Below, piece after piece: positions 5,310-9,325 of a stretch of DNA of 9,325 nucleotides (position 1 is the first letter of the stretch; every line of letters starts with the position of its first letter). This DNA comes from Candidatus Jorgensenbacteria bacterium RIFCSPLOWO2_12_FULL_42_11. Its GTDB lineage: Bacteria; Patescibacteriota; Minisyncoccia; UBA6257; MFKM01. The DNA lies in the NCBI GenBank assembly GCA_001779575.1, contig MFKM01000006.1, positions 1 through 9,325 of the forward strand, written 5' to 3'. Below the pieces are notes generated by a model. It saw only the letters and a program-made list of their open reading frames with translations, was not told the DNA's origin and searched no databases. Made by a program: the position numbers and the translations under genes.

Positions 5310-7445
5310 ATGGCCATTTTTTTAAAGCGTCTTGAATTAAGCGGTTTTAAATCTTTTGCCCAAAAGACGGTTTTGGAATTTCCGGCCGGAGTAGTGGCGG
5401 TTGTCGGGCCTAACGGCAGCGGCAAGTCCAATGTGGCGGACGCTTTGCGTTGGCTTTTGGGCGAGCGGGAGGCCAAACAGCTCCGCGGTGAAAAAATTGA
5501 GAACTTAATTTTTTCCGGAACGCCAAAAAAATCAGCCATGGGCTTAGCGCAAGCCGCTATTTGTTTTGACAATAAGTCCCGTTGGCTGCCGGTTGACTTT
5601 GAAGAAGTGGTTTTAACGCGAAAGGTTGACCGTTCCGGCGTTTCCGAGTTTTTCCTGAATCAGGAACTGGTTCGCTTGAAGGACGTGGTTGAATTATTGG
5701 CTAAATCCCGTTTAGGCGCTCGTGGGTTGACCATCGTTTCTCAAGGAGAAAGCGATATTTTTGTCAGAAGTTCGCCGCTTGAACGCCGACAGATGATTGA
5801 AGAAATTATCGGGTTGAAAGAATTCCGGCTTAAAAAATCCCAATCCGAACATCGGTTGGAAAATACCATTATCAATTTAGAAAAGATTAAAGCGATGATT
5901 GAAGAATTGGAGCCCCACCTGAAAATGCTTCGTCGGCAAACCAGCAAATGGGAGAAACGAAGCGAATTGGAAGAAGAATTAAGAAGTTTAGAAAATAATT
6001 ATTTTTCATTTAAATTAATAGAAATAAAAAATAGCTTGGCCGCGCTTGGTCGTCCTTTGACGGCTTCTGAAAAAGAAATAGGGCAAAAACAAAAAGAATT
6101 GGAAAAATTCCAGGGAGAATTGGAGAAAATTGATGAATTGAGGTCGCGGACAGCCGAATTATCGGCTAAGCAATCCGATTGCCAGAGAGAACTTGGCCAT
6201 TTTGAAGCCAAATTGGAAATATTAAACGCAACTGGTTCCGAAGTGGTTGAATATCGGCTGGAAGACCTGATTGGCTTAGTTGAAGAAATAAAAAATTTAT
6301 TGGAATCAAGTTTGTCTTTGGAGAAATTGGAGGGGTTGAAAGCAAATCTGGAACGCGGTCTTGAAAAAATTAATAATTTTTTTTCTACCCAAGATAAATC
6401 TTTGGAAAAAAGCGCCGATCTTTTGAAAATTGAAGCAGAAAAAGAAAGGGTTGTAAAAAAACTTGAATCGTTGAATTCCGAATTATCGCGATTGGCTGGC
6501 AATGAAAAACTTTTAATTGAAAGTTTTAAGAGCATTGAAGAAAAAAGAAAAGAAATCAACAATTTGGAAAACGAAAAAAACCGGCTTGTTTTTGAAAAAG
6601 AAAAATTGAATCTTAAATTACAGGATTTGGAGATTCGGTTAAATCAAATTGGCAGGTCAATGAAAGAATTTGATGATTATCCCAATGTTCAGTCAATTTC
6701 TTTTCCTCAATTATCCGAAATAGAAAGGCGGATGTTTAAATTAAGAACTGATTTGGCGAGTATCGGGGACATTGATTTGGCGGTGGTTAAAGAAGCCCGG
6801 GAAACGGAGGAACGCTATCAATTTTTATCGCATCAATCGGCCGATTTAGAAAAGGCCTCCGCTGATATCAAAATTTTGATTAAAGACTTGGGCGTGAAAA
6901 TCCACTCTGATTTCAAAGAAGCGCTTAAATTAATCAATAAAGAATTTGATAATTATTTTCAGTTGATGTTTGGCGGAGGCAGGGCGAAACTAAAACTCGA
7001 AATTCAAAGCTTGGAGTCTGAAGCCGACGATTTAAACGAAGGAGAAAATCAAGATTCGGAAGAAATAGGGGACATAACGGAAACCGAATCTTCGACTGAA
7101 AAAGCGGGTATAGAAATTGATTTGAATTTGCCGAAAAGAAGAATTTCCAGTCTGGAAATGCTTTCCGGAGGGGAGCGAAGTTTGGTTTCCATGGCCGCTT
7201 TGTTTGCCTTGATTTCCGTTAACCCGCCTCCGTTTTTGGTGCTTGACGAAATTGACTCGGCTTTGGACGACCGTAATGCCCAGCGATTTGCCGAGTTGAT
7301 TAAGAAATTTTCAGAGAAAACCCAGTTTATTATTATCACTCATAACCGGTCCACAATGAGCGTAGCCGATGTTCTGTATGGAATAACTATGGGCGAAGAC
7401 GGGGCTTCTAAGGTCTTATCGCTGAAATTGAATAATGAATCATGA
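5310..7445 (+). CDS. smc: Short SMC-family chromosome partition ATPase without a recognisable hinge
   Basis: An SMC ATPase of 711 residues; ordinary bacterial SMC is about 1150-1200. The N-terminal head has FLKRLELSGFKSFAQKT (4-20) and Walker A GPNGSGKSN (33-41), with the Q-loop region IVSQGESDIF at 142-151. A first coiled coil runs from about 170 to 305 and a second from about 370 to 450. Between them, 306-370 is short, charged and helical and does not resemble the roughly 150-residue Gly-rich hinge. There is no CxxC zinc hook, only one Cys at 291, so it is not Rad50/SbcC-like. The C-terminal head is complete: the IGDIDL...ERYQFL region (485-506), FGGGRAKLKLE (554-564), ABC signature LSGGERS (618-624), Walker B FLVLDEID (642-649), D-loop SALDD and switch His678 in ITHN. 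An acidic insertion (about 568-598) precedes AGIEIDLNLPKRR. Both heads being complete argues against a decayed gene. Role: chromosome organisation and segregation with kleisin partners, none of which is encoded here. Confidence 0.9.
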   Translation: MAIFLKRLELSGFKSFAQKTVLEFPAGVVAVVGPNGSGKSNVADALRWLLGEREAKQLRGEKIENLIFSGTPKKSAMGLAQAAICFDNKSRWLPVDFEEVVLTRKVDRSGVSEFFLNQELVRLKDVVELLAKSRLGARGLTIVSQGESDIFVRSSPLERRQMIEEIIGLKEFRLKKSQSEHRLENTIINLEKIKAMIEELEPHLKMLRRQTSKWEKRSELEEELRSLENNYFSFKLIEIKNSLAALGRPLTASEKEIGQKQKELEKFQGELEKIDELRSRTAELSAKQSDCQRELGHFEAKLEILNATGSEVVEYRLEDLIGLVEEIKNLLESSLSLEKLEGLKANLERGLEKINNFFSTQDKSLEKSADLLKIEAEKERVVKKLESLNSELSRLAGNEKLLIESFKSIEEKRKEINNLENEKNRLVFEKEKLNLKLQDLEIRLNQIGRSMKEFDDYPNVQSISFPQLSEIERRMFKLRTDLASIGDIDLAVVKEARETEERYQFLSHQSADLEKASADIKILIKDLGVKIHSDFKEALKLINKEFDNYFQLMFGGGRAKLKLEIQSLESEADDLNEGENQDSEEIGDITETESSTEKAGIEIDLNLPKRRISSLEMLSGGERSLVSMAALFALISVNPPPFLVLDEIDSALDDRNAQRFAELIKKFSEKTQFIIITHNRSTMSVADVLYGITMGEDGASKVLSLKLNNES

Positions 7446-7518
7446 ATTATGAATTTGACTTCTGAATCGCGGCTTGTTATATTTTATTCATTATTCTTTA
7501 TTCATAATTCATAATTCA
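7443..7518. repeat. 13-bp perfect inverted repeat around the rpsP promoter
   Basis: tgaattatgaatt at 7443-7455 is the exact reverse complement of aattcataattca at 7506-7518. The left arm includes the smc TGA stop and touches the -35 box; the right arm lies in the predicted rpsP leader. The surrounding DNA carries several more attcat/atgaat words. The 50-bp gap makes it a poor terminator, so a palindromic repeat element or protein-binding site is more likely. Confidence 0.75.
7455..7483 (+). promoter_or_regulatory. Strong extended -10 promoter for rpsP
   Basis: TTGACT (7455-7460), a 17-bp spacer and TATATT (7478-7483), with a TGn extension (TGT, 7475-7477) immediately before the -10. Both hexamers match the sigma-70 consensus at five of six positions. 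Transcription would start near 7490, giving a leader of about 35 nt to the rpsP ATG at 7525. Confidence 0.75.
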
Positions 7519-7524
7519 AGGTCT

Positions 7525-7755
7525 ATGCTCGCTATCAAATTCAAAAGAATAGGAAAGAAAAAACAGGCCTCTTTCAGGGTGATTGTGGCCGAGAAACGCT
7601 CAAAGATTAACGGCCGATTTATTGAAGATTTGGGCTGGTTTAATCCGCATACCGATAAATCTCGGCTTGATATTGAGCGGGTTAATTATTGGGTAAAGAA
7701 CGGCGCCCAGCCCACTTCAAGCATCAAGAATCTTTTGAAGAAACAAGAATCTTAA
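7525..7755 (+). CDS. rpsP: Small ribosomal subunit protein bS16
   Basis: A 76-residue ribosomal protein bS16, a 30S assembly and structural component. The family N-terminus MLAIKFKRIGKKKQASFRVIVAEKRSK is seen at 1-27. NGRFIEDLGWFNP (29-41) corresponds to the usual GR-IE-LG-YNP block, and ERVNYWVKNGAQPTSSIKNLLKK (51-73) to the C-terminal helix. An in-frame TTG at 7474 would add 17 residues (MLYFIHYSLFI...), but these are encoded by the promoter and inverted repeat and are not part of bS16, so the ATG at 7525 is chosen. An AAGG lies only 3 nt before the ATG, too close for a standard Shine-Dalgarno. It opens the usual rpsP-khpA-(rimM)-trmD order, but khpA here also has its own promoter. Confidence 0.96.
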   Translation: MLAIKFKRIGKKKQASFRVIVAEKRSKINGRFIEDLGWFNPHTDKSRLDIERVNYWVKNGAQPTSSIKNLLKKQES

Positions 7756-7817
7756 TTTCCAATTGTATGGACGCATAATAAAAATATGAATTTTGCCGAA
7801 GAAAAAGCTTTTTAATA

Positions 7818-7863
7818 TAAACTTGACTTTATATTAAAAGTGTGTTAAACTTTATCAAGTTTA
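7818..7863. promoter_or_regulatory. 9-bp inverted repeat straddling the khpA promoter (possible operator)
   Basis: taaacttga at 7818-7826 and its exact reverse complement tcaagttta at 7855-7863. The left arm covers most of the -35 box and the right arm the predicted transcription start, with the -10 between them. The placement suits a repressor site, but AT-rich DNA gives such repeats by chance. Confidence 0.35.
7823..7851 (+). promoter_or_regulatory. Extended -10 promoter for khpA
   Basis: TTGACT (7823-7828), a 17-bp spacer and TAAACT (7846-7851), preceded by TGT (7843-7845) as an extended -10. This is the same design as the rpsP promoter, down to the identical -35 hexamer. It lies in the 181-bp rpsP-khpA spacer, with a predicted start near 7858 and a leader of about 78 nt. 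No terminator was found between rpsP and this promoter, so khpA may be read from both. Confidence 0.65.
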
Positions 7864-7936
7864 ATATTTAAGAAATTTGGATGTTTAGAAAAAAAGGTCG
7901 AATATTATCGAGAAACTAGAAATCTAGCAATTCAGT

Positions 7937-8248
7937 ATGACAGGTAATTATCAAGAATTCCTTGAATTTCTTATCAAAGCCATTGTTGATCATCCTGAAG
8001 AAGTCAAGATTGATCGCAAGGTGGATGAAATGGGGGTTTTGCTTTCTTTGAAAGTCAATCCCCAGGACATGGGCCAAGTAATTGGCCGCCAAGGTTCGAC
8101 AGCCAAAGCTATTCGTTCGTTGTTACGGATTGTAGGCGTTAAAAATAACGCCCGGGTTAATCTGAAAATTGAAGAACCCGAAGGCAGCACTCGCCTTAAT
8201 CACGCCAGTGAATCAGTCAGCAAGGTGGTTGAGGACTTGAAATTCTAA
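7937..8248 (+). CDS. khpA: KH-domain RNA-binding protein KhpA, with C-terminal extension
   Basis: A 103-residue single-KH-domain RNA-binding protein; ordinary KhpA is about 75-80 residues. The KhpA opening is clear (FLEFLIKAIVDHPEEVKIDRK, 8-28), then VNPQDMGQVIGRQGSTAKAIRSLLRIV at 40-66 with the RNA-binding GxxG loop as GRQG (50-53). The last 24 or so residues (EPEGSTRLNHASESVSKVVEDLKF) extend beyond the KH fold and contain a predicted helix. In other bacteria KhpA pairs with KhpB/Jag and affects cell envelope growth and RNA binding; no KhpB is in the window. Its place after rpsP is the common bacterial order. An in-frame TAG at 7925-7927 excludes an upstream start. The gene is followed by an intrinsic terminator, so trmD is separately transcribed or reached by readthrough. 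Confidence 0.92.
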   Translation: MTGNYQEFLEFLIKAIVDHPEEVKIDRKVDEMGVLLSLKVNPQDMGQVIGRQGSTAKAIRSLLRIVGVKNNARVNLKIEEPEGSTRLNHASESVSKVVEDLKF

Positions 8249-8269
8249 TAAAAAGAATTTAAATTAAGC

Positions 8270-8302
8270 AAAAACCGTGCTATCATCAATAGCGCGGTTT
8301 TT
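8270..8302 (+). terminator. Intrinsic terminator after khpA
   Basis: A 13-bp stem (8270-8282 with 8290-8302) containing one G-U pair and a 7-nt loop. The GC core ccgtgc/gcgcgg sits between an A-run and a T-run, and more Ts follow in ggtttt. The flanking A and T runs mean it could stop transcription from either side. Confidence 0.88.
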
Positions 8303-8313
8303 GGTTTTAAAGA

Positions 8314-8364
8314 GTTTTCTCAAAATTTCCGAGCCGTCAGGCGAAGGAAATTTTGTAAGAAAAC
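8314..8364. repeat. REP-like imperfect palindrome
   Basis: caaaatttcc (8321-8330) pairs perfectly with ggaaattttg (8346-8355). The stem extends outward with gttttct (8314-8320) and agaaaac (8358-8364) across a 2-nt bulge, and inward with gcc/ggc closing a 4-nt loop. The GC-rich tip (gagccgtcaggcgaa) on an AT stem resembles short repetitive extragenic palindromes. It lacks a terminal T-run and follows a strong terminator, so it is not a second terminator. Confidence 0.6.
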
Positions 8365-8370
8365 CTTTAC

Positions 8371-8471
8371 CCCTCCCCACTTTTGCTAATTATATCATTG
8401 CTGAAAAAGAAAGATTATTCTGAACAAACTTATATTTTCTTTAGCGATATCACAAGCAAAAGTGGGGAGGG
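8371..8471. repeat. 101-bp element with 17-bp perfect inverted ends (MITE-like or structured RNA)
   Basis: The ends ccctccccacttttgct (8371-8387) and agcaaaagtggggaggg (8455-8471) are exact reverse complements over 17 bp. Inside, ATATC (8392-8396) pairs with GATAT (8446-8450) and GCT (8400-8402) with AGC (8443-8445), so the whole element can fold as one long stem around an AT-rich centre. It has no open reading frame. No target-site duplication is evident in the flanks. It could be a miniature non-autonomous element or a structured RNA. Confidence 0.7.
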
Positions 8472-8476
8472 ATGCT

Positions 8477-8540
8477 CAATGTTGTAGATAAATTTATTTT
8501 GCTCAACATTGGGTTTCGCTCATAAATTTAAACAACATTG
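8477..8540 (+). promoter_or_regulatory. Alternative hairpins in the trmD leader
   Basis: caatgttg (A, 8477-8484) can pair with either of two identical caacattg copies: B at 8504-8511 or C at 8533-8540. The A-C pairing is extended by taaattta (8489-8496) with taaattta (8523-8530), and C ends 2 nt before the trmD ATG. A-B leaves the start region free, while A-C folds it into a stem. This is the geometry of a leader switch, but no effector or expression evidence can be seen. Confidence 0.4.
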
Positions 8541-8542
8541 GC

Positions 8543-9235
8543 ATGAAATTTGATATCATAACCATTTTCCCCAAAGCTTTTTCTTATCTGAATGAATCAA
8601 TCTTAAAGCGAGCCCAAAAGAAAGGTTTGGTTGAAATTAAAATTCATAATCTCCGCGATTTTACCGCCGATAGGCATCGAAAAGTTGATGATAAATCTTA
8701 CGGGGGCGGCCCAGGAATGGTTATGAAAATTGAGCCGATTATTAAAACGATTCAATCCGTAAAATCCCAAAACCGCAAGTTGAAGGCCAAAAGTTTGGCG
8801 ATATTGCTTACTCCGGCCGGCAAGCAGTTTGACAATAAAATAGCCGCTGATTTGGCAAAAAATTATAAAAATTTAATTTTAATCTGCGGCCATTACGAGG
8901 GAATTGACGAAAGAGTGAAAAAAGTAATTTACGATTCGGGGATAAAAATTCAGGAACTTTCTATCGGTCCTTGCGTTTTAACGGGCGGTGAACTGCCGGC
9001 AATGATTTTAATTGACGCCGTCTCCCGCCATGTCCCTGGAGTTTTAGGCAAAAAAGAGTCGCTTGAAGAAAATCGCTTAGGTATCGGAGTGCCGGTTTAT
9101 ACCCGTCCCGAAGTGTTTGTTCGGCCGTCGTCCGGCCGAGGTAAAAAAAAGAAAGAATATCGCGTCCCCGGGGTTTTGCTTTCCGGCAATCATCTAGGCA
9201 TTAACCAATGGCGGGCCAAACACCGAAAAGGATAG
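8543..9235 (+). CDS. trmD: tRNA (guanine37-N1)-methyltransferase TrmD
   Basis: A 230-residue SPOUT (trefoil-knot) methyltransferase that makes m1G37 in tRNAs from S-adenosylmethionine and so prevents +1 frameshifting. Motifs: FDIITIFPKAF (3-13), RDFTADRHRKVDDKSYGGGPGMVMK (38-62), LILICGHYEGIDERV (111-125), the knot SIGPCVLTGGELPAMILIDAVSR (140-162) and GVLGKKESLEENR (166-178). The end is YTRPEVF...YRVPGVLLSGNHLGINQWR. The C-terminal domain is shorter than in E. coli (255 residues). Where E. coli has the catalytic general base Asp169, my alignment by eye places Asn177, next to Glu175 and Glu176. A Lys/Ser-rich loop (SVKSQNRKLKAKS, 72-84) replaces the usual linker before the second strand. No Shine-Dalgarno is seen before the ATG. 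rimM, often located just upstream, is absent. The gene ends with TAG. Confidence 0.95.
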   Translation: MKFDIITIFPKAFSYLNESILKRAQKKGLVEIKIHNLRDFTADRHRKVDDKSYGGGPGMVMKIEPIIKTIQSVKSQNRKLKAKSLAILLTPAGKQFDNKIAADLAKNYKNLILICGHYEGIDERVKKVIYDSGIKIQELSIGPCVLTGGELPAMILIDAVSRHVPGVLGKKESLEENRLGIGVPVYTRPEVFVRPSSGRGKKKKEYRVPGVLLSGNHLGINQWRAKHRKG

Positions 9236-9241
9236 AAAGAC

Positions 9242-9275
9242 AAATTCCATCGGAGCGGCGCTTCCGTTTGGGTTT
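9242..9275 (+). terminator. Possible weak terminator after trmD
   Basis: An imperfect stem: cggagc (9251-9256) with gcttccg (9260-9266, one bulge), continued outward by cca/tgg and aaa/ttt with mismatches. The T-run after it is only three bases, so termination would be weak. Confidence 0.25.
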
Positions 9276-9288
9276 CAAAAAAAGCCGT

Positions 9289-9316
9289 TTGCATTTTAAA
9301 TTTTTGTTGCTATACT
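9289..9316 (+). promoter_or_regulatory. Extended -10 promoter at the right edge
   Basis: TTGCAT (9289-9294), a 16-bp spacer and TATACT (9311-9316), with TGC (9308-9310) as an extended -10. The -10 matches the consensus at five of six positions. It points out of the window and would serve the gene after trmD, which is often rplS in other bacteria but is not visible here. Confidence 0.6.
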
Positions 9317-9325
9317 GTATTTTTA

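Noticed and set aside
5999..6562. 187-residue reading frame on the minus strand within smc
   Set aside because: Its Ser/Phe-rich composition is the antisense shadow of Glu/Lys-rich coiled-coil codons; it has no domain or promoter.
7474..7524. N-terminal extension of bS16 from a TTG at 7474
   Set aside because: The added 17 residues come from promoter and inverted-repeat DNA and do not belong to the bS16 family; the ATG at 7525 gives the canonical N-terminus.
7802..7813. 12-bp palindrome aaaaagcttttt as an rpsP terminator
   Set aside because: There is no loop and no GC stem, so it cannot form a stable hairpin.
8499..8528. Promoter TTGCTC-N18-TAAATT for trmD
   Set aside because: The hexamers are weak, there is no TGn, and it overlaps the hairpin arms; it would make trmD almost leaderless. 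Not strong enough to list as a feature.
1..9325. UGA reassigned as an amino-acid codon, as in some CPR lineages
   Set aside because: Two genes (ends 2505 and 7445) stop at TGA at sensible places, and no in-frame TGA interrupts any gene.

Overview
The window looks like the chromosome of a small, reduced-genome bacterium of the Candidate Phyla Radiation (Patescibacteria, most likely a Parcubacteria-type lineage). This is inferred from the protein style: compact housekeeping proteins missing domains (a release factor 1 without its N-terminal domain, an SMC without a hinge), a PfkB kinase beside a class II aldolase, no rimM between khpA and trmD, and almost no Shine-Dalgarno sequences. TAA, TGA and TAG are all used as stops, so the code is standard. 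All genes are on the + strand. Base composition is moderate except for one clearly AT-richer gene at 4303-5304.

Left part (1-3410): the end of a response-regulator receiver domain whose start lies outside the window. It is followed by a tight three-gene block: a PfkB-family sugar kinase, a 415-residue protein I do not recognise (11 bp overlap with the kinase), and a class II ketose-bisphosphate aldolase with all metal ligands (20 bp gap). The arrangement suggests a small sugar-phosphate module in central carbon metabolism.

Middle (3411-7445): a 248-residue prfA (RF1) with the stop-recognition and GGQ domains but no domain 1; an HD-domain phosphohydrolase that looks horizontally acquired by composition; and, 5 bp later, a 711-residue SMC ATPase with complete head motifs but no recognisable hinge.

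Right part (7446-9325): a ribosome and tRNA block. rpsP has a strong extended -10 promoter lying inside a 13-bp perfect inverted repeat. khpA (KH-domain RNA-binding protein) has its own promoter and is closed by a near-perfect intrinsic terminator. The roughly 290 bp between khpA and trmD, where many bacteria carry rimM, hold no gene but four successive inverted repeats, including an element with 17-bp perfect arms and a set of alternative hairpins running into the trmD start. trmD follows, and a third extended -10 promoter at the right edge presumably serves the next gene (rplS in the usual order, not visible here).

The points most worth following are the hinge-less SMC, the domain-1-less RF1, the kinase/unknown/aldolase block as a possible answer to a missing phosphofructokinase, the stacked hairpins upstream of trmD, and the substitution of a catalytic Asp in TrmD.
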